The notes under the pieces: model-generated
Databases searched by the model: none
Seen by the model: the letters and a program-made list of their open reading frames with translations, nothing else
What the model was told of the DNA's origin: nothing
Shown: one piece after another, positions 41,553 through 49,372 of the stretch
Layout of the letters: every line of letters begins with the position of its first letter
Position numbering within the stretch: the stretch's first letter is position 1
Translations under genes and position numbers: made by a program
Origin: Anaerolineae bacterium
GTDB taxonomy: Bacteria > Chloroflexota > Anaerolineae > 4572-78 > J111
DNA length: 64,000 nucleotides
Direction of reading: 5' to 3'
Assembly (NCBI GenBank): GCA_023151115.1
Contig: JAKLJP010000002.1
Coordinates: 186,001-250,000, forward strand

Positions 41553-42785
41553 TCAGTTCCAATCCACCGGGGAAGTCAGTTGTCCCAACACCGCCCGCCG
41601 CACCCAATCTAACCCCTGGATGACCATCCAGCGGCGGGTGTGGTCGCTGTCCTGATAGTTGCGGCCGCGTTGGCTCACCTTTATCCCGGCCGGACCGTGT
41701 ACGGCAATGAAGGTCAGCCGGTCATCCGTGCCATCAGACAGCGGGCCGAGAATGGCCAGGCCCACTCCATCCGCCGGGGTCACTGTCTGGGCCAAAGCCC
41801 CGGCAAAGGCCGCTCCATCCGCCGGAATTGTTGTCAGGCCCACTGCCGCCGCCGCTTCCGCCGGAGTAGCCGCAGCCACATCGGCTTCCAGCACCTCGCG
41901 GAAGCCGGACTCAATTAGCTCGCGGGCCAGTTGGCCGCCGGTCAGCGTGTCTACCACGCCCAGCTTCAACCCTTTTTCAACCAGCAGCCGGCCCACGATT
42001 TCGGCGACAGTTTCTTTGTCCACGCCGTAAATGGCCACCCCCAGGCGTTCGCGCAGGCGAGCTTCCATTGCGGCAATCAGGGCGTCGGCTTCGGCCTCGG
42101 TGTCCGCTTTGGCGGTGATGCGCACATCGGTTTGCCCGGCGTGGGCCGATAGGCCGACAGTCGGGTTGCGTTCGAGCATCAAATCGCCAATGGCCCGGTC
42201 AATGTTGCTTTCGCCCACGGCACAGGTGCGCAGCACCCTGGCCTTGATAATTTTGGCCCCGCCCATGCGCTCGATCAGCAGCGGGATGACGGTGTGGGTC
42301 ATCATATATTCCAACTCGCGGGGCACGCCGGGCAGGGAGATAATGAAGCCGCGCCCGCGGATATCCTCGCTCAAAAAGCAGGGGGCCGTGCCGGCCGGGT
42401 TGGGCAGGGGCAGCGCTCCTTCCGGCAAATAGGCCTGGCGGCGGTTGTTGTCGGCCATGGGCCGGCCAAAACTGCGAAAACGGGCAGCAATCTGCGCTTC
42501 CAGTTCTTCGCTGTAAACCAGCTTGCGCCCGGTGGCGTTGGCTACGGCCTGGCGGGTCACGTCGTCCACCGTGGGGCCGAGGCCGCCGGAGGTAATGACC
42601 ACCGGCGAGCGGTCGAGGGCAATATTGAGCACCTCGGTAATGCGCTCCTCGTTGTCGCCGACGGTGGTTTTATAAAATAAATTCAGCCCGATGCTGCGCA
42701 GCATCTTGGCCATCATGGTGGCGTTGGTATCTACAATTTCACCCAGCAGCAGCTCGCTGCCGGTCATCACAATTTCGGCGTGCAT
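41553..42785 (-). CDS. cinA: CinA-family protein
   Basis: 410 aa from ATG 42783-42785. N-terminal MoaB-like (COG1058) domain: MHAEIVMTGSELLLGEIVDTN and ITSGGLGPTVDDVTRQAVA, linked to ADP-ribose pyrophosphatase activity in relatives. C-terminal CinA domain linked to NMN deamidation (pyridine nucleotide salvage). There the usual ESCTGG motif reads DTLTGGQLA, replacing the catalytic serine by threonine, and the following region is weakly conserved. Deamidase activity may be lost. The frame extends 30 codons upstream into a hairpin repeat. Confidence 0.9.
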   Translation of the reverse strand: MHAEIVMTGSELLLGEIVDTNATMMAKMLRSIGLNLFYKTTVGDNEERITEVLNIALDRSPVVITSGGLGPTVDDVTRQAVANATGRKLVYSEELEAQIAARFRSFGRPMADNNRRQAYLPEGALPLPNPAGTAPCFLSEDIRGRGFIISLPGVPRELEYMMTHTVIPLLIERMGGAKIIKARVLRTCAVGESNIDRAIGDLMLERNPTVGLSAHAGQTDVRITAKADTEAEADALIAAMEARLRERLGVAIYGVDKETVAEIVGRLLVEKGLKLGVVDTLTGGQLARELIESGFREVLEADVAAATPAEAAAAVGLTTIPADGAAFAGALAQTVTPADGVGLAILGPLSDGTDDRLTFIAVHGPAGIKVSQRGRNYQDSDHTRRWMVIQGLDWVRRAVLGQLTSPVDWN

Positions 42786-42819
42786 AAAAATCCTCGATAG
42801 TAAGATGAAGAATCCTGAA

Positions 42820-42870
42820 ACGTGTTGCGTCTTGCGTTTACGGAATACGCAAGACGCAACACGCAAGAGG
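42820..42870. repeat. Period-7 hairpin with 16-bp perfect stem
   Basis: GTGTTGCGTCTTGCGT (42822-42837) pairs exactly with 42847-42862. Units of 7 bp: TTGCGTC, TTGCGTT, TACGCAA, GACGCAA, CACGCAA. It sits between cinA and the C45 gene. Confidence 0.8.
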
Positions 42871-42890
42871 TACATGCATTTTACTTGAAA

Positions 42891-43946
42891 TCAATCGAAA
42901 CGAAAATACTGGGGAGTTGAAGCGCAAGGCTGGCCGCGCCCGTACTCAATCGCGCCGTGCATGAGGTCAATGATGGCCCAGAAAACCGTTTCAGTTTCAC
43001 CGCCGTGCCGGCAGAGGGAGTCCGGCGCGTTGGCGTGGTCGGCCAAAAAGGTTTTGAGCATTTCGGGTGTGACCGGGCCGGGGCGGGTCTCCATCAAGGT
43101 GCGGGCGCGTTCGTAGCGCAGACACGACCCGCGTATTTCTGCAGGGTCGCGTTCATAGGCGGCCATTTTGGTTGAGCAGTAATGATTGGTGTGGACGGTC
43201 CAGCCGGCCTGAGCGTAAATTAGCTCATAGTCGGTAGCCGAACCTTCAAAATTGACAATTGTACCGCCGGCGTGGCTGATGAGCTGGTTGTAGCTGGAAG
43301 CCCGTTCAGGCCGGGCGGCAGCGGTGAGCGCAGCCTGAGCCGTGCGCTGGGCCAGGATGTCGCGCACCAGCAGCAGGCGGGGCACACCGATTTTGTCGTC
43401 GTTGGGCGAAAGCTCGTTGCCGGTCAGGGCCAGTCCCGCCGCGTTGTAGCCGATGCTGATAAACGGGCCAACGCCCAACGTGAACAGTCGCGGCTGGTCC
43501 TCCACCTGCCACTCGACGGCCACCACTCGGTCACGCACTTCCGGCCCCAAATCGTTGTTGTGGGCCAGCCAGATGCCGCCGTCAAAGGTGGCCGGTGGGC
43601 CGGCGGCGAAGTCGGAGCACCCCCCCCTTCCCCCCCCGCAGCGGGGGGGACCAGGAGGGGGTGCGTCCCAAATCTCCTCCGTTGCGCGGGCGTACAAATC
43701 CAGCACGTCCAGGCCGCTGCCGGCGGCGATGCCTTCCATTTCCCGGTGCAGCCAGGGAATAACGGTTTGAGTCATTTCCAGATAAGGCTGGGCCAGGCGG
43801 CGCATGTCGTCCCAGGTGCGGCCCGCGGGCGGTGTGACCGGCCGGCGCAGCGTGTCAACCGTAGCCGCACCAAGCTGGCGGCCCGCTTCAAAGTGAGAGC
43901 CGGAGATTTTGAGGAGGGAGATTAGTTTTTTTTGACTATCATCCAT
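42891..43946 (-). CDS. C45-family autoproteolytic acyltransferase/hydrolase
   Basis: 351 aa, Ntn-hydrolase fold like isopenicillin N acyltransferase. The region after EEIWDAP should end in the self-cleavage site with nucleophile cysteine, seen as GGCSDF at about 108-113; downstream LAHNNDLGPE, GVGPFISIGYNAAGLALTGN and VHTNHYCS fit the family. A Pro/Gly/Arg-rich insert (PPPGPPRCGGGRG), encoded by a G/C-rich palindrome, lies directly before that cysteine. This could affect processing. Substrate unknown; amide or peptide acyl transfer is expected. Confidence 0.85.
   Translation of the reverse strand: MDDSQKKLISLLKISGSHFEAGRQLGAATVDTLRRPVTPPAGRTWDDMRRLAQPYLEMTQTVIPWLHREMEGIAAGSGLDVLDLYARATEEIWDAPPPGPPRCGGGRGGCSDFAAGPPATFDGGIWLAHNNDLGPEVRDRVVAVEWQVEDQPRLFTLGVGPFISIGYNAAGLALTGNELSPNDDKIGVPRLLLVRDILAQRTAQAALTAAARPERASSYNQLISHAGGTIVNFEGSATDYELIYAQAGWTVHTNHYCSTKMAAYERDPAEIRGSCLRYERARTLMETRPGPVTPEMLKTFLADHANAPDSLCRHGGETETVFWAIIDLMHGAIEYGRGQPCASTPQYFRFD
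43617..43666. repeat. G/C-rich palindrome inside the C45 gene
   Basis: CCCCCCCGCAGCGGGGGGG-type core with C- and G-runs; translated in frame beside the nucleophile cysteine. Related to repeats at 54287-54366. Confidence 0.7.
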
Positions 43947-43985
43947 TTTTTTATTATAATTTCACAAATCTGATTTTTCAGATTT
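43932..43985 (+). promoter_or_regulatory. Consensus promoter and palindromic operator of the toxin-antitoxin pair
   Basis: TTGACT (43932-43937), 17-bp spacer, TATAAT (43955-43960). Immediately downstream, over the likely transcript start, lies AAATCTGA-tttt-TCAGATTT (43966-43985). This layout is typical of an autorepressed antitoxin operon. Confidence 0.65.
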
Positions 43986-44047
43986 TTAAATAAACCATTC
44001 TATAAATACACAAATAATTTTAACTACTGCTGTAAGAACTCAAGAAT

Positions 44048-44335
44048 ATGTATAACACAATTTTACAAATTCGAAGCAATGGTCAAATTACTTTACCGGC
44101 CTCGATTCGGCGGGAGGCAAACTTACGAGAAGGGGACACCCTCGAAGTTATAGTGGAAGCTGACGGCTCGTTACGTTTAATCCCTAAGGTTGTCATAGAT
44201 CGCAGCCAGGCTTATTTTTGGACAGAGCGCTGGCAAAGCGGGGAACGCGAAGCTCAAGCCGATCTCGAAGCTGGGCGAGTTCATCGCTTTGAAAACGTTG
44301 ATGAGGCGTTAGACTTTCTCGACAACCCCGAATAG
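44048..44335 (+). CDS. AbrB/MazE-type antitoxin
   Basis: 95 aa. N-terminal SpoVT/AbrB swapped-hairpin domain (ILQIRSNGQITLPASIRREANLREGDTLEVIV, residues about 5-36) for DNA binding, then an acidic C-terminal tail (EREAQADLEAGRVHRFENVDEALDFL) likely to wrap the toxin. The toxin gene starts 18 bp downstream. It probably represses its own promoter through the palindrome at 43966-43985. Confidence 0.9.
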   Translation: MYNTILQIRSNGQITLPASIRREANLREGDTLEVIVEADGSLRLIPKVVIDRSQAYFWTERWQSGEREAQADLEAGRVHRFENVDEALDFLDNPE

Positions 44336-44353
44336 AGGTGTTGGAGTTAGTTC

Positions 44354-44617
44354 ATGCCGATAGTTCTCACCCACCATTTCAAAAAAGCTTATCAGCGATT
44401 ACCATCTCACATTCAACAAAAGATGAAAAAGGCGCTTCGGCTTTTAGATGAAAATCCTCGCCACCCTTCTTTACAGGTAGAAAAAATCAAGGGCAGAACG
44501 GATAATGTTTATGAAGGTCGGGTGGACGAGAAATACCGTTTTTCTTTTCAGTCTGAGGGCAATGATAAAATCCTCCGCAATGTTGATAACCACGACGATT
44601 GCCTGAAGAATCCGTAG
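44354..44617 (+). CDS. RelE/ParE-superfamily toxin
   Basis: 87 aa, compact RelE-like fold: THHFKKAYQRLPSHIQQKMKKALRLL, HPSLQVEKIKG, VYEGRVDEKYRFSFQ and the ending DNHDDCLKNP. Relatives cut mRNA on the ribosome or poison gyrase. The C-terminal His-Asp region fits the mRNA-interferase type. It pairs with an AbrB-type rather than RelB-type antitoxin, as in PrlF-YhaV. Confidence 0.88.
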   Translation: MPIVLTHHFKKAYQRLPSHIQQKMKKALRLLDENPRHPSLQVEKIKGRTDNVYEGRVDEKYRFSFQSEGNDKILRNVDNHDDCLKNP

Positions 44618-44696
44618 GCGCTTGAATTTTCCTGATCTTATAAACAAATCGTCTGGCCAGGATTGACAAATTCTGGCTCCAAGCCGCTGGACATGG

Positions 44697-45704
44697 CTAT
44701 CCAGCGGGAGCGGCTGTGTGACTTGACTCAACCAGTAAACATGCCGTTTCGTGCCCCTCACTGACCGGCATTAACTGCGGGTCAACCTGGGGGCAACGCT
44801 CAAAGGCCAGGGGACAGCGAGGATGGAAACGACAGCCGGAGGGCAAATTGATGGGATTGGGCGGGTCGCCCTGCAAAATGGTCCGCTTATGCCGTAAACG
44901 GGGATTGGGCACGGGGATGACCGAGAGCAAGGCTTGGGTGTAGGGATGGGTTGGATTTGTCAATACCTCCTGGGCCGAGCCAATTTCGACAATGCGGCCC
45001 AGATACATGACTGCCACTCGGTCGGCAATGTAGGCGGCGGTGGCCAAATCATGGGTAATGTAAATAACCGACACCCCGCGCTGCCGGCGCAAATCGGCCA
45101 GCAGGTTGAGGATTTCGGCCCGGATGCTGACATCGAGCATCGAAACCGGCTCGTCGGCCAGCAGCACATCCGGCTCCAGGACCAATGCGGCGGCAATGAC
45201 CACCCGCTGGCGCTGCCCGCCTGAAAGCTCGTGGGGACGGCGGTGGATAAAGCTGCTGGCCGGTTTCAGGCCGGCGTCTTCCAACGCCTGGCTGGCCCGT
45301 TGGAGCCGCTCGGCTTTGCTGCCGCTAAGCCCGTGAACCAACAGCGGCTCGGCCACAATTTCGCCGATGGTCATAATGGGATTGAGCGACTCAAACGGGT
45401 CTTGAAAAATCATCTGGATGTGGCGGCGCATCTCTTTCAGCCCGGTTCCGTTGAGATGAGTCACATCCCGGCCATTAAAGGTAATCGCGCCGCTGCTGGC
45501 GTGTTCCAGCCCTAACAGGGTCAACACCAGGGTAGATTTACCGCAGCCGCTCTCACCGACCAACGCCAGAATCTCACCCCGCTTCAACTCCAGGCTAACG
45601 CCATCCACTGCATGCACTTGCCGCTGCGGGCCAAACAGTCCAACCCGGCCTACGGGAAAGAATTTGCATAAGTTCTGGGTTTGGAGAACAGGTATTTCAC
45701 TCAT
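44697..45704 (-). CDS. Peptide ABC transporter ATPase (DppF/OppF-type)
   Basis: 335 aa from ATG 45702-45704. Walker A GESGCGKST, Q-loop MIFQDPFESLNP, signature LSGGQRQRVVIAAAL, Walker B LLADEPVSMLDVS, switch ITHDLATAAY, and the C-terminal oligopeptide domain with a cysteine-bearing segment (GCRFHPRCPLAFERCPQV), which may hold an iron-sulfur cluster as in related Dpp proteins. Last gene of the peptide importer operon. A CCGCTGGA...TCCAGCGG hairpin (44684-44707) overlaps its stop and may aid termination. Confidence 0.92.
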   Translation of the reverse strand: MSEIPVLQTQNLCKFFPVGRVGLFGPQRQVHAVDGVSLELKRGEILALVGESGCGKSTLVLTLLGLEHASSGAITFNGRDVTHLNGTGLKEMRRHIQMIFQDPFESLNPIMTIGEIVAEPLLVHGLSGSKAERLQRASQALEDAGLKPASSFIHRRPHELSGGQRQRVVIAAALVLEPDVLLADEPVSMLDVSIRAEILNLLADLRRQRGVSVIYITHDLATAAYIADRVAVMYLGRIVEIGSAQEVLTNPTHPYTQALLSVIPVPNPRLRHKRTILQGDPPNPINLPSGCRFHPRCPLAFERCPQVDPQLMPVSEGHETACLLVESSHTAAPAG

Positions 45705-45722
45705 TGATAATAACCTTTGAAA

Positions 45723-45828
45723 ACCAGGGAACTGAAGGAACTCATTGGAACTAAGGGAACTCATAAAACAGTTAAGTTCCTAGAGTTCCCTCAGTTCCCT
45801 TAGTTCCATACTTCGAGTTCCCTTAATT
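45723..45828. repeat. Period-9 inverted array between the two peptide ATPase genes
   Basis: GGAACTGAA/GGAACTAAG units and AGTTCCCTC/AGTTCCCTT units in opposite arms. It abuts the DppD-type stop codon (45823-45825). Related short arrays occur at 28541 and 57390. Confidence 0.65.
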
Positions 45829-46848
45829 TGCTTCAACCAGATAACAACTGGCATAATGCTGCCTGGCTTTGTCGGTGAGGTAGAGAGGCGGCGGGGCGGT
45901 GTGGCAGCGCTCGAAGACGGCGGGACAGCGCGGGGCAAAGCGGCAGCCGGGCGGCAGAGCGTTCAAACGGGGGGGGGAGCCGGGAATGGAAATCAGTCTA
46001 TCGCTAAGGTTGGACACATCCGGGAAAGCTTTAAGCAGTTCTTGAGTGTAGGGATGCTGCGGGTGATTAAAAATCGTATCTACGTCGCCGTATTCGGCCA
46101 CAATGCCGCCATACATCACCAGAACCGTGTCGCACACCTCGGCCACAATGCCCAAATCGTGGGTGACAAACAGCACAGCCAACCCCAATTTATCACGCAG
46201 TTCACCCAGCAGTTCCAGAATTTGGGCCTGGATCATCACATCTAGGGCAGTGGTGGGTTCGTCGGCAATTACCACCTGGGGCGTGCAGGCCAGGGCCATG
46301 GCAATCATGGCCCGCTGGCGCATCCCCCCGGAGAATTGGTGGGGATATTGGCTTTTGCGGCTGGGCAAAATGCCGACCATATCCAGCAGGGCCGAAACGC
46401 GCTCCTCGACGGTCGCTTTATCCGAGACGGGGTAGTGCTGCCAGATGGCTTCGGCAATCTGGTCGCCTATCCGGCGCACCGGGTTCAAGGCGTTCATCGC
46501 TCCCTGAAAAATCATCGAAATATTTTTCCAGCGGACGCGGGCCATGTCCGCCTCGCTCAAATCCAACAAATCCTGGTCTCGAAACAACACCTGACCGCCG
46601 ATAATCCGTCCGGCCGGAGCCAGCAGCCGCATGAGGCTGAGCATCAAGGTGCTTTTGCCACAGCCGCTTTCGCCGACAATGCCCAGCATCTCGCCCTCAG
46701 CCAGAGTAAAGCTGACATCTTGCAGAGCATGAGCCGGCGGCTGGCCGGGAGACACAAAATCTACCGACAGGTTGCGCACGTCGAGCAGCAGAGGAGCAGC
46801 GGATTTTGGATTTTGGATTTTGGATTTTGGATTTTGTGCTATCATCAA
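45823..46848 (-). CDS. Peptide ABC transporter ATPase (DppD/OppD-type)
   Basis: 341 aa. Walker A GESGCGKSTLM, Q-loop MIFQGAMNALNP, signature FSGGMRQRAMIAMAL, Walker B VIADEPTTALDV, switch VTHDLGIVAE, and the C-terminal GCRFAPRCPAVFERC segment. The first 16 residues (QNPKSKIQNPKS) are encoded by a GGATTTT heptamer array, giving a 7-residue protein repeat; the true domain begins at LLLDVRNLSVDF. Confidence 0.92.
   Translation of the reverse strand: MMIAQNPKSKIQNPKSAAPLLLDVRNLSVDFVSPGQPPAHALQDVSFTLAEGEMLGIVGESGCGKSTLMLSLMRLLAPAGRIIGGQVLFRDQDLLDLSEADMARVRWKNISMIFQGAMNALNPVRRIGDQIAEAIWQHYPVSDKATVEERVSALLDMVGILPSRKSQYPHQFSGGMRQRAMIAMALACTPQVVIADEPTTALDVMIQAQILELLGELRDKLGLAVLFVTHDLGIVAEVCDTVLVMYGGIVAEYGDVDTIFNHPQHPYTQELLKAFPDVSNLSDRLISIPGSPPRLNALPPGCRFAPRCPAVFERCHTAPPPLYLTDKARQHYASCYLVEAN
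46801..46836. repeat. Perfect period-7 array encoding the DppD-type N-terminus
   Basis: Five tandem GGATTTT units. In frame, three units make 21 bp, which yields a 7-residue repeat. Confidence 0.8.
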
Positions 46849-46863
46849 ATCTCTATCTTCCAG

Positions 46864-47802
46864 CTACTTTCCCGCTGGAGCAGGGGAGGTTTCCGGGGCG
46901 CTTGGTTGGGCGGAGCGAGCCACCATTTTTGGCCCGACGGAGAGGTGATGCAGTTCCAGGCGCGGGTTGAAGACGCGCTCCAGGCCGTTGCCCAGCAGGG
47001 TTAAAGCCAGCACCACCCAAACAATGGCCAGGCCGGGCGGCACCAGTGACCACCAGGCCCCGGCGCTCATGCCCCCGCGGCTAAAGGCAAATTGAAGCAT
47101 CTGGCCCCAACTCAAGCGGGTCGGGTCGCCCAAGCCCAGGAAGCCCAGCACACTCTCGTTGTAGATGGCCACGGAAATAACCAGAACTGCATTGACCACC
47201 ATCAACGGGAAGACCATCGGGAAGATATGGCGGCGGATGATATATAAATTCCCGGCCCCTACAGCGCGGGCGCGGTGGACAAACTTACGCTCTTTGACCG
47301 CCAGCGTTTGGGAGCGGACCACGCGGGCGGTGCTGGTCCAACTTAAGATGCCGAGCACGATGATAATAATCCACATGCTGCGCCCCAGCAGGGCAATCAG
47401 AATAATCATCAACGGCAGATCGGGCAGCACCAGCAAAATGTCGGTCAGGCGCATCAGCACATTTTCGACCTGTCCTCCGTAGAACCCGGCGATAATCCCT
47501 ATCAAACCGCCAATGACCAGAGCAATAAAAGCGGTAAAAAAACCGACGATGAGGGAGACCCGCGCCCCATAAATCAAATTAGTCAGCACATCTTTGCCGG
47601 CGTCGTCGGTACCCAGGGGGTGTGCGGCATTGGGCGGGGCGTAGATATTCTCAATAGTTACTCTGACCGGCGCTTCTGGATCATAAGGGGCCAACACCGG
47701 CGCAAAAATTGCCATCAGCACGGTGACAATAAGCATGATGAGGCCCAGCATGCCCATACGCTGCTGTTTGAAGCTGTGCCAGAAGTTGGTGAGGATGTCC
47801 AT
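46864..47802 (-). CDS. Peptide ABC transporter permease (DppC/OppC-type)
   Basis: 312 aa from ATG 47800-47802, which follows a near-perfect GGAGGTGA ribosome site. Typical DppC layout: helix 1 (LIMLIVTVLMAIFAPVLAPY), an outer loop with HPLGTDDAGKDVLTNLIYGARVSL, and the EAA loop (RARAVGAGNLYIIRRHIFPMV) for ATPase contact, then further helices. Confidence 0.93.
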   Translation of the reverse strand: MDILTNFWHSFKQQRMGMLGLIMLIVTVLMAIFAPVLAPYDPEAPVRVTIENIYAPPNAAHPLGTDDAGKDVLTNLIYGARVSLIVGFFTAFIALVIGGLIGIIAGFYGGQVENVLMRLTDILLVLPDLPLMIILIALLGRSMWIIIIVLGILSWTSTARVVRSQTLAVKERKFVHRARAVGAGNLYIIRRHIFPMVFPLMVVNAVLVISVAIYNESVLGFLGLGDPTRLSWGQMLQFAFSRGGMSAGAWWSLVPPGLAIVWVVLALTLLGNGLERVFNPRLELHHLSVGPKMVARSAQPSAPETSPAPAGK

Positions 47803-47818
47803 GCTTTCACCTCCATAT

Positions 47819-47874
47819 CGTGATGCGTGATACGTGAAAATTTGCGCCTCACGTATCACGCATCACGTATCACC
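47819..47874. repeat. Period-7 inverted array between the two permease genes
   Basis: GTGATGC, GTGATAC, GTGAAAA on the left; TCACGTA, TCACGCA, TCACGTA, TCAC on the right. The DppB-type stop (47870-47872) lies in the right arm. Confidence 0.8.
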
Positions 47875-48892
47875 CTGTCTGTATCCGCGGATCAAGGTAT
47901 GAATACAACAAATCCGCGGCCAGGTTGGCAAAAATAACACTGACGGCCAGGAGCAGGAACGCGCCTTGCAGCACCGGGTAATCCTGCCGGCCCACCGCTT
48001 CGACCACGGCATGCCCCAAGCCGGGCCAGGAATAGACCGTCTCGACCTCGATGGCCCCGGAAACTAAAAAGCCCAGGTTCAGCGCGACAACGGTCACGGT
48101 GGGCAAAAGGGCGTTGGGCAGGGCGTGGTCGCGCAAAATCTGGAAGGAATTTAAGCCCTTGGCTTTGGCGGTCAGCACATAATCCTCTGAAAAGATTTCG
48201 AGCACGGCGCTGCGCATAAAAAGGGTGTACTGCCCCGCGTAAATAATCGAGTAGGTTAAGGTGGGCAGGATCATATGGCGGCCAATATCAAGCCATTCTT
48301 CCCAAACATTGCTAAAATTGCCCCCGGCGGTGATTTTGCCGCCGATGGGCAGCCCGAACTGGCTGCTGCCCCAGAACAGCAGGATCATGCCAAACCAGAA
48401 GGTCGGGCAGGCCCAGGCGACCAATGCCCCAATGAGAGCGCCGTAATCCAGAACGGTGCGTGATTTCCAGGCGGCGATCAGCCCCAGCAGGACGCCGAAA
48501 ATAATCGAGAGGAAGACGCCGGGACCGATGAGCAGGATGGTGTTCCACAGGTTTTCAGTCAAAATGGTAGCCACCGGCCGTTGGGTGTGGAAGCTGGTGC
48601 CCAGTTCTCCTTGCAGCAGGTTGATGATGTAGCGGCCAAATTGAGTTTCCAGAGGATTGGCCGCGCAACTGCCCAATTTGAGCGGTGAGATAGCTTCGAC
48701 GCAGTTGATGACCGGCTTATCTAGCCCAAAGCGCTCGCGCAGGGCGATAATAGCATCCTGTTTGAGACGCGGGTCTCTGACGGTGCGGGCCGGGTCGCCG
48801 GGCAGGATGCGAAACAGGAAAAAGTTGAGCAGCACCACAAAAAGCACCGTCAACAAGGCCCAGCCGATTTTTTTGAAAACGTATTTGTTCAT
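47870..48892 (-). CDS. Peptide ABC transporter permease (DppB/OppB-type)
   Basis: 340 aa. Helix 1 (ALLTVLFVVLLNFFLFRILPGDP) with the family RILPGDPAR motif, a periplasmic loop containing two cysteines (NCVEAISPLKLGSCAAN), then RYIINLLQGELGTSF and the EAA loop (LTAKAKGLNSFQILRDHALPNALLP). It forms the transport channel with the DppC-type protein. Its last codon context and stop are repeat-derived. Confidence 0.93.
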   Translation of the reverse strand: MNKYVFKKIGWALLTVLFVVLLNFFLFRILPGDPARTVRDPRLKQDAIIALRERFGLDKPVINCVEAISPLKLGSCAANPLETQFGRYIINLLQGELGTSFHTQRPVATILTENLWNTILLIGPGVFLSIIFGVLLGLIAAWKSRTVLDYGALIGALVAWACPTFWFGMILLFWGSSQFGLPIGGKITAGGNFSNVWEEWLDIGRHMILPTLTYSIIYAGQYTLFMRSAVLEIFSEDYVLTAKAKGLNSFQILRDHALPNALLPTVTVVALNLGFLVSGAIEVETVYSWPGLGHAVVEAVGRQDYPVLQGAFLLLAVSVIFANLAADLLYSYLDPRIQTG

Positions 48893-49372
48893 GGAAAACC
48901 GGGAGTAGGTAGTAGGCAGTAGGCAGTAGGGGGAGAAGATAGTAGATAGTATAATCCTCCAGAAAAATTTTCGCCGGGATTAGTACCTTATGAGTCAGAT
49001 TCTTGTACAGTGAGCAAGAAGTTATTACACAGAGGGACACGGAGAAGTCACAAAGTCCCACAGAGGAATTTTTATCGCTTCTCTGCGTGTCTCTGTGAAA
49101 TCTCTGCGTAACTCTGTGTTCCTGTTTGGTTCTGGCTCGTCCAGGTTAGGGGATTTGGGGATGGAAAATAAAGGGAAAAATCTCCTAATCTCCTAATCCC
49201 GGCTCCAAATCATTGGAAAAAACTTTTCTGGATATCTATAGATAGTAGATAGTAGATAGTAGATGGACACGAAGCGTGGTCTATCCTCTATCTTCTATCC
49301 TCTATCTTCTATCCTTTATCTTCTATCCTCTATCTTCTATCCTCTCACCTTACTCCTTACTCCCTACTGCCT
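48893..49372. repeat. 480-bp repeat nest between peptide permease and binding-protein genes
   Basis: No gene seen. Contains AGTAGGC units (48903-48929), ATAGTAG units (48938-48950 and 49240-49264), a CACAGAGGGACACGGAGAAG-type inverted pair (about 49028-49121), an AT/G-rich pair (49147-49200), and a long run of TCTATCC/TCTATCT heptamers (49280-49343) followed by TACTCCT/TACTCCC units that reach the DppA-type stop at 49373. All arrays except the CACAGAG pair have period 7. Confidence 0.75.

Noticed and set aside
49240..49371. Tandem repeats that could look like a CRISPR array
   Set aside because: Units are 7 bp and contiguous, with no unique spacers and no cas genes nearby.
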